From Thiemannella venezuelensis (GTDB taxonomy: Bacteria > Actinomycetota > Actinomycetes > Streptosporangiales > Streptosporangiaceae): a stretch of 64,000 nt of DNA. Positions 1 through 7,788 of the stretch are shown piece by piece. Both the position numbers and the translations under genes were made by a program. The notes beneath the pieces are model-generated. The model was not told the origin of the DNA. It did not search any database and saw only the letters and a program-made list of their open reading frames with translations. The stretch covers positions 1-64,000 of the forward strand of contig NZ_JACHJJ010000026.1 in assembly GCF_014203605.1 (NCBI RefSeq). Direction: 5' to 3'. How positions within the stretch are numbered: the stretch's first letter is position 1; each line of letters opens with the position of its first letter.

Positions 1-380
1 AGTTCCATCACACCTGAATGATCACAGCGGTGGCCGTCTGCTTGTCATCCGGCTACGAGCACACTCGTTCCTACTCGTTTGCGCTTGTATGCGCCGGCCA
101 CGACGAGCACGGGCGGCCCTGCCGGCCCGGGTACCAGCTCACATCCCGATGTGCGGCTGGAGTACTAGGTCAGCTCATCTTGGCCCTGTGCCGTGACAGC
201 CAGCCCAACAGAGCGCTGGCGCTGTATCACGATAGGCGCGAACTCTTCGTCAGGGAGCTGGGAAGCGAACCGGGACAGCAGTTGGGAGTGCTGTATCAGG
301 CCATTATCAACGAGGACCCCAACCTTTCCACAGGCGCGGATAACGCATTCCTCTCACCGGAGACATCAGTGGAATCCTGA
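1..380 (+). pseudogene. Remnant of a SARP/AfsR-type regulator (BTAD domain end)
   Basis: The frame ending in TGA at 378-380 encodes, from about base 160, a stretch resembling the last helices of a bacterial transcriptional activation domain: LGQLILALCR, then RALALYHDRRELFVRELGSEPG and LGVLYQAIINEDP in sequence. This is the usual end of the BTAD domain in SARP regulators. The 50 codons before it show no such similarity, and no winged-helix DNA-binding domain is visible, although the gene could start outside the window. I read it as a decayed or truncated regulator. It abuts another truncated gene, which suggests a rearrangement scar. Confidence 0.5.
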
Positions 381-482
381 GCCTGCCGAACACTCTGTTC
401 CGTCAGGTTCTCCACGGCCGCCGCCCGACGCCTTTGTTCCGGAACGGACGCCAGGGTTCCCTACCCGTTCATGGACGTGTGA

Positions 483-980
483 GGGTGGAAGTACGGGGCG
501 CGGCAGCGCGAGTCCTTCGAGCACTTCGGCGAGCTCATCGCCGAGCTGTTCAAGCTGGCCGCGCTGCTGGTCTTCGGCGCGCTCATCACCCCGGCCCTGC
601 TGGGCGCGGTCGGCTGGACCGGCTGGCTGTTCGCCGTGCCGGCGCTGGTGGCCGCCCGGCCGATCGCGATCTGGATCTCCTTCCTCGGCTCGGGGCTGTC
701 GGTGCGCGAGCAGGCCGCGGTGGCCTGGTTCGGCCCCAAGGGCTTCGCGTCGGTGGTGTACGGCCTGATCGTCCTGGGCTCGGGCATCGCCGCGGCGGAC
801 GAGGTCTTCCAGCTGGTCGCGGTGACCATCGTGTTGTCGATCCTGCTGCACTCCTCCACCGACATCGTCGTGGCGCGCTGGTTCGACGACGAGCGCGAGG
901 TGCCCGCCTGGTACGGCGTCGCCGGCCGGGTCCGCGCCCGCCTGCGGGGCAGGGACACGGCCGGCGACGAATCGTCGTAG
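483..980 (+). pseudogene. C-terminal stump of a cation/proton antiporter
   Basis: The frame encodes about 165 residues with two or three hydrophobic segments and the sequence VAWFGPKGFASVVYGL, typical of the last membrane helices of CPA1 (NhaP-type) sodium or potassium/proton antiporters. An in-frame TGA at 480-482 directly precedes it, no start codon with a ribosome site is visible, and the first nine or so helices of such a transporter are missing. The gene is therefore 5'-truncated. It lies just upstream of a CBS protein and an ArsB/NhaD transporter, so the locus may once have been a larger ion-transport cluster. Confidence 0.7.
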
Positions 981-1120
981 CCCCTGCCGGGTGAGCAAGG
1001 GCGTGCCCGTCTCACGTCATAGTCAAGATCGCTCCAATCGCGTGGCTCCTGGTACGGTGGCGGCAGGTGAGCCGGGAAGTCTGGTCGGCACGTCATACTC
1101 CGTCGAGCGAAGGATGTGCC

Positions 1121-1564
1121 GTGCGCGCCCGTGACCTGCTTGCCGATTTCCCGGTGGTCGGACTGGACTCACCCGTCATCGAGGCGGCCAGGCTCCTGGC
1201 CGACCAGGACCTGCCCGGTCTCATCGTGATCGATGACGATGGATCCCCGCTGGCCATCCTGCCCGGCACCGAGGTGCTGCGCCTGGCCGTGCCCGCCTAC
1301 TGCCAGGACGATCCGGCCCTGGCCCGGGTGGTCGACGAGGCCCACGCCGACGGCTTCCTGCGCGGGCTGAGTGATCGGACGGTGCGCGAATGCCTGCCGC
1401 CCCGGCCGCGTGAGCTGCCGGTCGCCGACCCCGACGCCACCGTCCTGGAGCTGGCCGCGCTGATGGCCCGCACGCACAGCCCGCTGGTCGCCGTACTGGC
1501 CGAGGGCCGGCTGGTCGGCGCGGTCACGCTGCAGGCGCTGCTGGACCGGGTGCTGGCCGCATGA
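1121..1564 (+). CDS. CBS-domain pair protein
   Basis: A protein of 147 residues consisting of two CBS modules (roughly residues 1-60 and 90-147), which in this fold bind adenine nucleotides and act as energy or ligand sensors. The GTG at 1121 was chosen because GAAGGA precedes it at 1109-1114 and the protein then begins directly with the CBS motif VRARDLLADFPVV. A longer frame from 1067 lacks support. The stop codon overlaps the ATG of the next gene (ATGA at 1561-1564), so the two are translationally coupled. The CBS protein probably gates or senses for the transporter, although this partner role is inferred. Confidence 0.85.
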   Translation: MRARDLLADFPVVGLDSPVIEAARLLADQDLPGLIVIDDDGSPLAILPGTEVLRLAVPAYCQDDPALARVVDEAHADGFLRGLSDRTVRECLPPRPRELPVADPDATVLELAALMARTHSPLVAVLAEGRLVGAVTLQALLDRVLAA

Positions 1565-2853
1565 GCGTGCTCGCCTGGGTGTCGGTGGCGGTGTTCCTGT
1601 GCGCGTACGCGCTGATCGCCACCGAGAAGATCCACCGGGTCGCCGCCGCTCTCGGTGGCGCCGGCATCATGTTGCTGATCCATGCCACCGACGCGGAGGC
1701 GGCGTTCTTCTCCGAGCATGCCGGCATCGACTGGAACGTCGTCTTCCTGCTGCTGGGCATGATGGTCATCGTCGGGGTGCTCAAGGAGACCGGCGTCTTC
1801 GAGTACCTGGCGATCTGGGCCGCCAAGAAGGCCCGGGGGCGGCCGTTCCGGCTGATGGTCCTGCTGGTGCTCATCACCGCATCGGCGTCGGCGCTGCTGG
1901 ACAACGTCACCACCGTGCTGCTGATCGCACCGGTCACGTTCCTGGTGTGCGAGCGCCTCGCCCTGCCTGCGGCGCCGTTCCTCATCGCCGAGGCGATGGC
2001 CTCCAACATCGGCGGGGCCGCCACCCTGGTCGGCGATCCGCCCAACATCATCATCGCCAGCCGGGGGAACCTGAGCTTCAACGACTTCCTCGTGCACATG
2101 GCGCCCCTGGTCGTCGTGCTCATGGTCGTGTTCGTCGGGCTGTGCTGGTTCATGTTCGGCCGCTCCTTCACCTACGACCCCGAGCGGGCGGCGCAGATCA
2201 TGGCCCTGGACGAGCGCGAGGCGATCGCCGACCGGCGGCTGCTGTGGCAGAGCCTGGTCGTGCTCGCCCTGGTGATGGCCGCGTTCGTGCTGCACCCGGT
2301 GCTGCACTACGAGCCGTCGGTGGTGGCGATCCTGGGCGCCGGGATCCTGGTGGCCGCCACGAAGGTGACGACCGAGCAGGCGATCGCCGAGGTGGAGTGG
2401 CCCACCCTGGTGTTCTTCGCCGGCCTGTTCGTCATGGTCGGCGCCCTGGTCGAGACCGGCGTCATCGGGCAGCTGTCCGAGGCCGCGGTCGGCGCCACCG
2501 CCGGTGAGCTGGAGCTGACCACCATGGGCCTGCTGGGGGCCTCGGCCGGGCTGTCGGCCATCGTGGACAACATCCCGTACGTGGCGACCATGAGCCCGAT
2601 CGTCGAGCAGCTCGTACAGGCCAACGGCGGCAACGATCAGGCCCAGGTGCTGTGGTGGGCGCTCGCTTTCGGCGCCGACCTGGGCGGCAACGCCACCGCG
2701 GTCGGCGCCGCGGCCAACGTGGTCGTCCTCGGCATCGCGGCCCGCAACCGCACGCCGATCAGCTTCTGGCAGTTCACCAAGTACGGCCTCATCGTCACGG
2801 TGGTGACCGTCGCGCTGGTCGCGCCGTACCTGTGGCTGCGCTACCTCATGTAG
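1561..2853 (+). CDS. ArsB/NhaD-superfamily ion transporter
   Basis: A protein of 430 residues with about eleven membrane segments. It has the two-fold pseudo-symmetry of the ion transporter superfamily: LLDNVTTVLLIAP and SNIGGAATLVGDPPNIIIAS in the first half (the second motif near residues 150-169) and SAIVDNIPYVATMSP with ADLGGNATAVGAAAN in the second half. These are the re-entrant substrate and ion-binding loops of the ArsB, NhaD and citrate/anion permease families. Sodium/proton exchange is likely given the adjacent antiporter relic, but arsenite or an organic anion cannot be excluded, and no arsenic genes are nearby. It is coupled to the upstream CBS protein. Confidence 0.85.
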   Translation: MSVLAWVSVAVFLCAYALIATEKIHRVAAALGGAGIMLLIHATDAEAAFFSEHAGIDWNVVFLLLGMMVIVGVLKETGVFEYLAIWAAKKARGRPFRLMVLLVLITASASALLDNVTTVLLIAPVTFLVCERLALPAAPFLIAEAMASNIGGAATLVGDPPNIIIASRGNLSFNDFLVHMAPLVVVLMVVFVGLCWFMFGRSFTYDPERAAQIMALDEREAIADRRLLWQSLVVLALVMAAFVLHPVLHYEPSVVAILGAGILVAATKVTTEQAIAEVEWPTLVFFAGLFVMVGALVETGVIGQLSEAAVGATAGELELTTMGLLGASAGLSAIVDNIPYVATMSPIVEQLVQANGGNDQAQVLWWALAFGADLGGNATAVGAAANVVVLGIAARNRTPISFWQFTKYGLIVTVVTVALVAPYLWLRYLM

Positions 2854-2900
2854 CGCTCGCGGGACCGGCGCGCCGTAGTGGGAGCACCGCAGGAGGAGCC

Positions 2901-3059
2901 ATGACGACGGTCCCCGGCCGTCCCGGCGAGCTCTCCGGCCTGCTGTCGAGCACCGGCGTCGGTCTCCGAACCGCGGTTCTTCATGAGCCCGTCGAACGGC
3001 TCGACCGTCTCGTCTTCGACCGTGTGAGCCATGTCCTGGGGTCCGCGCGGAGCCGCTGA
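2901..3059 (+). CDS. 52-residue ORF, possible arginine deiminase N-terminal relic
   Basis: An ATG at 2901 follows a strong ribosome site (AGGAGGAG, 2890-2897) and opens a 52-codon frame. The middle of the peptide (STGVGLRTAVLHEPVERLDRL, then LVFDRVSHVLGSAR) faintly resembles the start of arginine deiminases, where a similar strand and helix precede the LLFDD motif. If that is right, the rest of the enzyme, including all catalytic residues, is gone. It could equally be an unrelated small protein. The good ribosome site favours expression. Confidence 0.35.
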   Translation: MTTVPGRPGELSGLLSSTGVGLRTAVLHEPVERLDRLVFDRVSHVLGSARSR

Positions 3060-3109
3060 GAGAACGATCCGCGCTCCGGAATGGACGGCCGGCCGGTGAC
3101 GGGATAATT

Positions 3110-3143
3110 TAGTTGCTAGTTCGCAACTAGTGTTAGGTAGCAA
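3110..3143. promoter_or_regulatory. Probable MarR operator
   Basis: A perfect inverted repeat, TAGTTGC at 3110-3116 and GCAACTA at 3123-3129, is separated by six bases. A second overlapping pair, TTGCTA at 3113-3118 and TAGCAA at 3138-3143, ends at the ATG of the MarR gene. The arrangement fits autorepression by the MarR dimer and joint control of the overlapping downstream enzyme gene. Confidence 0.75.
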
Positions 3144-3593
3144 ATGAACGACCGGGAGTATCTCCTCGAACTTCTCGCCTCGATGCAGCGCGACCTGATG
3201 CCGTCGCTGATGCGGATGCACGAGAGCGACGACCTGCGGATGCTCGACAGCGTCATGCTGCAGGTCCTCGACCGGGGCGGTGCGCCGACGGTCAAGGAGC
3301 TGGCGGCCCTGGTCGGCCGGTCGGTCTCGCGGACCAGCCGGATCGTCGACGGCCTCGTCCGGCGCGGACTCGCCGAGCGGCAGGAGGACGAGGCCGACCG
3401 CCGGGTGCGCAGGATCCGCATCAGCGAGGAGGGGGTCGCGGTCCTGCGGAGGATCCGGGAGATCCGGATCGACGGGCAGCTGGCGCTCTGGGAGCAGTTC
3501 ACGGAGGAGGAGCGGGGGGTCGTGCTCCACTCCATGGAGATCTACGCGAAGGCCGCGAGGAGGATAAGGGATGAAACTGATCCACCTGTCTGA
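3144..3593 (+). CDS. MarR-family transcriptional regulator
   Basis: A winged-helix regulator of 149 residues. The recognition helix region is near residues 50-75 (TVKELAALVGRSVSRTSRIV) and is followed by the DEADRRVRRIRIS wing, which carries the conserved D-x-R motif. The terminal helices form the usual dimer interface. It starts directly after an operator-like palindrome, so autoregulation is expected. Its last 23 bases overlap the downstream RPH-like gene, so the two are one transcript. The ligand is unknown. Context suggests an antibiotic or aromatic compound. Confidence 0.9.
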   Translation: MNDREYLLELLASMQRDLMPSLMRMHESDDLRMLDSVMLQVLDRGGAPTVKELAALVGRSVSRTSRIVDGLVRRGLAERQEDEADRRVRRIRISEEGVAVLRRIREIRIDGQLALWEQFTEEERGVVLHSMEIYAKAARRIRDETDPPV

Positions 3594-6006
3594 GATCGAC
3601 TCCTCCATGATCGACCTGGCGGGCGGGAAGGCCGCCGGGCTCGGCGAGATGGTCAGGGCGGGTGAGCGCGTTCCGGACGGCTTCTGCCTGACCGTCGAGT
3701 CCTACACCTCCGGGGATCTCCCGGAGGAGGAGCTGATCAGCGCCTACGAACGGCTCGGCGGCGGGCGCGTGGCCGTGCGTTCCAGTGCCACCGCCGAGGA
3801 TCTGCCGGACGCCAGTTTCGCCGGCCAGCAGGACACCTACCTCGACGTCGAGGGCGCCGGCCCGCTCGTCGAGGCGGTCCGCAGGTGCTGGGACTCCCTG
3901 CACACCGAACGCGCCGTGGCCTACCGCGCCGCGATGGGCATCGATGAGGCCGCCATGGCCGTGGTGGTCCAGCGCATGGTCGACCCTGTGGTCGCGGGGG
4001 TGCTGTTCACCGCCGACCCGATCACCGGCTGCCGCACCGAGATGGTCGTCGACGCCGCTCCCGGACTGGGCACCGCCATCGTCGAGGGCACCGTCGTCCC
4101 CGATCACTACGTCCTCGGCCACCAGGCGGCCGTACCGGACGCGGGCGGCTGCCTCGGCCGGGAGCAGCTCGGAAGGCTGCGGGACGCCGGGCGGCGGCTG
4201 CAGGAGCACTTCGGCTCGCCGCAGGACGTCGAGTGGGCGATCGACGCGGACGGCACGCTGTGGCTGCTGCAGTCCCGGCCGATCACCACCCTGTTCCCGG
4301 CCCCGCCGGACACCGGCGACATGCGGCTCTACCTGGAGGTCGGCCACATCCAGGGGATGCTCCGGCCGGTCACGCCGATGGGGGTGTCGCTGCTCAAGAT
4401 GGGCTCGGGCATGTGGTTCGGAGCCGTGGGCGCCACGGTCGATCCGCGCGATCCGCTGCCCCGGCTGGTCCCCATCGGCGGGCGCCTCTATTTCGATCTG
4501 ACCGATTTCATCCGCAGCACGACCATGCGGGAGGGGCTGCGGACGTCGCTGGAGGTGTACGGGCCGCGGGTGCGGGGCGCCGTCGAGCGCATGCTGGACG
4601 ATCCGCGGTTCGCCCCGCGGCGCGGCCTGCCGTTCCGCCCGGGCAGCGCGGTGAAGATGACGGCACGGCTGGCGCCCGGTGCGGTCCTCGGCCTCGTCCG
4701 GAGCCTGGCGCGGCCGGACGCCGCCCGGGCCAGGGCCTACCGCGCCGTGCAGGAGATCAGGCGACAGACGACACCGCCGCGCGAGCCGGCCACGGCGGCC
4801 GAGCGGCTCCGCTGGGTGGTCGAGGACTCCCACCGGGCGGTCATGAGTCCCGACATGATGGGCATCGTGTGGCCGCTGATGGCCGGGATGATCGCCGGCA
4901 TGGTGCCGTCCGGGCTGCTCGACGGCGTCGCCACCCAGGAGGAGCTGGACGTGGTCCTGGGCGGGATGCCCTACAACGTGACCACGGAGATGGACCTCGC
5001 GCTCTGGGGCGTCGCGGTGAACGCGCGCGAACACCGCGAGCTGTTCCTCGGCACCCCGCCGCACGAGCTCGCCGCGAAGTACCTCGCGGGAGAGCTCCCC
5101 GGCATCGGGATGGCCGGCTTCCTCGACAGGTACGGCATGCGCGCGGCCGCCGAGATCGACGTCGGGATGCCCCGCTGGGCGGAGGACCCGGCCCCCCTCT
5201 TCGCCACGATCGCCAACTACCTCCGGGTGGACGACCCCGAACAGGCGCCCGACCTGCGGTTCGAGCGGGCTGCGGAGCGGGCGGAGAAGATGATCGGGAC
5301 GCTGTCGCGGCGGGCGCGGCGCACCAGACCGGTGCGCGGCCGGCTCGCGGCCTTCCTCATGCGCCGCTCGCGCAAGCTCACCGGGCTCCGGGAGATCGGG
5401 AAGTTCGCCTGGCTGCCGGCGATCCAGGCGGCGCGCCGCCAGCTCCTGCTGATCGGCGACGACCTGGCCTCCCGCGGCCTGCTGGAGAGCGCCGACGACA
5501 TCATGTTCCTCGACCTGTCCGAGGTCCGGGCCGCCGTACACGGCGGAGCCGACCTTCGGGGCCCGGTCGCGGCGCGACGCGCCGAGTACACGCGGGAGCT
5601 GCGGAGGCCCACCGTCCCGGGAGCCCTCCTGTCCGACGGGACCGACGTGGAGGCGCTCGCCCCGCAGGGGCCCGTGGAAGACGGGGTGCTGACCGGGATG
5701 CCGGGGGCCGCCGGCCGCGTGACCGGCAGGGCGCGGGTGATCCGCGACCCGGCCGGCGCGCACATCGAACCGGGCGAGATCCTCGTGGCCCCCACGACGG
5801 ACCCCGGCTGGACCCCGCTGTTCATGACGACGGCCGGGCTGGTGACCGAGACCGGATCACCGGTGGCGCACGGCCCCACCGTCGCCAGGGAGTACGGCAT
5901 CCCGGCCGTCATCTGCGTCCGCAACGCCACCCATGAGATCAGGACCGGGCAGCTGATCACGATCGACGGAGCCGCGGGCACGGTGCGGCTGGAAGAGAAC
6001 GGCTGA
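3571..6006 (+). CDS. PEP-utilising dikinase-like enzyme, rifampin phosphotransferase type
   Basis: A protein of 811 residues in the order ATP-grasp domain (about 1-240; GGKAAGLGEM, AVRSSATAEDLPDASFAGQQ and VEWAIDADGTLWLLQSRPI), a large helical middle domain (about 250-720), and a C-terminal swivelling phosphohistidine domain with the catalytic His near residue 767 in TGSPVAHGPTVAREYGIPAV. PEP synthase and pyruvate phosphate dikinase carry a TIM-barrel domain after the His domain. Its absence here, and the domain order, match rifampin phosphotransferases, which use ATP to phosphorylate rifamycins. The substrate is inferred only, since related uncharacterised members exist. The ATG at 3571 follows AGGAGGATAAGGG. 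The upstream MarR gene overlaps it by 23 bases. The rifamycin-associated 19-bp repeat often found before such genes was not seen. Confidence 0.8.
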   Translation: MKLIHLSEIDSSMIDLAGGKAAGLGEMVRAGERVPDGFCLTVESYTSGDLPEEELISAYERLGGGRVAVRSSATAEDLPDASFAGQQDTYLDVEGAGPLVEAVRRCWDSLHTERAVAYRAAMGIDEAAMAVVVQRMVDPVVAGVLFTADPITGCRTEMVVDAAPGLGTAIVEGTVVPDHYVLGHQAAVPDAGGCLGREQLGRLRDAGRRLQEHFGSPQDVEWAIDADGTLWLLQSRPITTLFPAPPDTGDMRLYLEVGHIQGMLRPVTPMGVSLLKMGSGMWFGAVGATVDPRDPLPRLVPIGGRLYFDLTDFIRSTTMREGLRTSLEVYGPRVRGAVERMLDDPRFAPRRGLPFRPGSAVKMTARLAPGAVLGLVRSLARPDAARARAYRAVQEIRRQTTPPREPATAAERLRWVVEDSHRAVMSPDMMGIVWPLMAGMIAGMVPSGLLDGVATQEELDVVLGGMPYNVTTEMDLALWGVAVNAREHRELFLGTPPHELAAKYLAGELPGIGMAGFLDRYGMRAAAEIDVGMPRWAEDPAPLFATIANYLRVDDPEQAPDLRFERAAERAEKMIGTLSRRARRTRPVRGRLAAFLMRRSRKLTGLREIGKFAWLPAIQAARRQLLLIGDDLASRGLLESADDIMFLDLSEVRAAVHGGADLRGPVAARRAEYTRELRRPTVPGALLSDGTDVEALAPQGPVEDGVLTGMPGAAGRVTGRARVIRDPAGAHIEPGEILVAPTTDPGWTPLFMTTAGLVTETGSPVAHGPTVAREYGIPAVICVRNATHEIRTGQLITIDGAAGTVRLEENG

Positions 6007-6025
6007 CGACCACCGCGGGGAGCCG

Positions 6026-7477
6026 CTACCGGTAGATCACCGGCTTCCGCTCCTCTCCCGGGAACACCATGACCAGAAGCTGGACGGTGCCGTCGGGCAC
6101 GTCGATGTGCTCCCGGGCTGCCTTGCGGCCCCGCACATGGACCCGGACCCGGTACCGTCCCGCTCCCCCGGCGGCCAGGTCGGGCAGTTCGTCGCCGTTG
6201 CCGTCCACCAGGACCAGGGCACCGGTCCCGGTCGTGTAGCCGACCTCGACGACCTGCTCCCAGCCGCGGGTCTCCACCGGCGGGCGCCTGGTGTAGGCCT
6301 CACCGGTCACGCAGGCGTGGCCGATCTCGTCGGCGGCCCAGACCTCCAGCACCCCATCTCCGCCTCCGACCAGGTCCGCGACCCTGTCGGAGGCCTCCTC
6401 GCCCTCCCGCCCCTCGTCCCAGGCGTGGATGGTCCAGAACTCCGTCCACATGGTGGCGCGGGCCTGCCGTACCGGCCTGATCCTCGGGCGGTGGCGGGGG
6501 TGGGCGGCGCAGGCGTTCTCCGCGGCGGCGTAGAACGCCTTCTCCTCCGCCTGCCGCCGCTCGCCCTCGGCCTGCAGCACCCTGTCCACCGCCGGGCACA
6601 TCTCCGCCAGGGCCCCGGTCAGCGGCCCGCCCGCAGCCTCGCCCATCATCTGCTGTACGGCCTTCGCCCCGGTGTCGCCGCCGTGCCGTGTGGCCGCGTG
6701 GCACAGGTTGCGGCCGTAGGCGATCAGCGCCCGGTCGGGCATGCCGGCCAGCTGCGGCACGCCGGGCCCGTCGGCCCCGAAGCCGTCGGACCGCACCCGG
6801 CACAGGAACGCCTTCTCCCGCTCGCTCATCGCGGGCACCCGGACGTCGCCGAACCCGGCGCAGTCGAGGTCGCCGGAGTCGCTCACCCGGTCCGGCCGGC
6901 CGTCACCCGCCGCGGCGAGCAGCAGCGCGGCCACGACCGCGACCGTGACCGCCGCCCGGGCCGGGCGGCCGCGCCGTACCGGCCGCGTCCTGGCCGGCGG
7001 GCGGGCCGCGAGCGCCGTCAGGACCGCGGGGACGAGAGTGCAGAAACCGTCCAGGAGGATCCGGTTCACCAGCTCCGGCGGGCCCCACACGCTCAGGCAG
7101 TCCCGGTCGAGGGCCGCGTCGACCGTGAGCAGCGCGGGCGCGGGCAGCGAGACGACGAGCATGGTCCCGGCGGCCGCGAGGCCGATGGTCCGGCCGAGCC
7201 GGGGCCGGCCGGCCCGGGTGCTCAGCAGCCAGCCGGCGAAGGCCACGACGACCAGGGGCGCGAAGCCGTACCAGAACAGCGGGAGCCCGCGCAGGAGCCC
7301 GAGAACACCCCGCACCTCGCGGTTGATCTCATAACCGGCGCACCATCCCGACGACATCCACGCGAAGACCCGTTCTCCCCCGTCCCCGCTCAGGAGCGCG
7401 CCCACCCAGAAGTACAGATCCGGGGCCGACGCCGCCGCCAGTGCCGCCGCCCACAGGGCCAATGATCGTCGAGACAC
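6026..7477 (-). CDS. Multi-pass membrane protein of unknown function
   Basis: About 483 residues from a GTG at 7477, chosen because it directly precedes the first hydrophobic segment. The open frame runs further upstream to 7666 but that extension is only proline-rich. Five hydrophobic segments fill the first 250 residues, and the last one resembles a signal-anchor (VTVAVVAALLLAAAGDG). The remaining C-terminal half should be extracytoplasmic, contains several cysteines and ends in a region of short beta strands (VLVDGNGDELPDL, YRVRVHVRGRKAA). It is convergent with the preceding dikinase gene. I do not recognise a named family. Confidence 0.7.
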   Translation of the reverse strand: MSRRSLALWAAALAAASAPDLYFWVGALLSGDGGERVFAWMSSGWCAGYEINREVRGVLGLLRGLPLFWYGFAPLVVVAFAGWLLSTRAGRPRLGRTIGLAAAGTMLVVSLPAPALLTVDAALDRDCLSVWGPPELVNRILLDGFCTLVPAVLTALAARPPARTRPVRRGRPARAAVTVAVVAALLLAAAGDGRPDRVSDSGDLDCAGFGDVRVPAMSEREKAFLCRVRSDGFGADGPGVPQLAGMPDRALIAYGRNLCHAATRHGGDTGAKAVQQMMGEAAGGPLTGALAEMCPAVDRVLQAEGERRQAEEKAFYAAAENACAAHPRHRPRIRPVRQARATMWTEFWTIHAWDEGREGEEASDRVADLVGGGDGVLEVWAADEIGHACVTGEAYTRRPPVETRGWEQVVEVGYTTGTGALVLVDGNGDELPDLAAGGAGRYRVRVHVRGRKAAREHIDVPDGTVQLLVMVFPGEERKPVIYR

Positions 7478-7788
7478 GGAAGCGAAGGATATTCGGTGCG
7501 CTCGGCGGCCGGGCGCGTCAGGAGGCCGCGGCGGCGGCGGCGCGTTCGTCCCGGCCGGCGCCCGCCGCGCAGGTGAGAACGGTGGCGCCGCGGGCCCGCA
7601 TGACCGCGGGACCCCTGTCGGCCCCCGCGGCGGCGGGTCCACGGGCCGGTGAAAATCAGGTGACATCTCGCGTTATTTGCCGGATGGTGGGACGTGGTCG
7701 ATCAGTTTTGTCGGTGGGGCCCGGCACTCTTTATATGACCGCAACTCCGTGTGAGACCGAAGGCTGGAACGCCAGCCGCGACCACGCC

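Noticed and set aside
18-380. A complete 120-residue protein from the ATG at 18
   Set aside because: The first 45 codons have no similarity, unlike the BTAD-like end, so the apparent start is an accident in a truncated gene.
3060-3143. Rifamycin-associated element before the RPH-like gene
   Set aside because: The region holds a MarR-type palindrome, but no 19-base GC-rich inverted repeat of the published type was found.
3499-5763. A 754-codon minus-strand frame opposite the dikinase-like gene
   Set aside because: It has no recognisable domain, while the plus strand has an intact three-domain enzyme with catalytic motifs.
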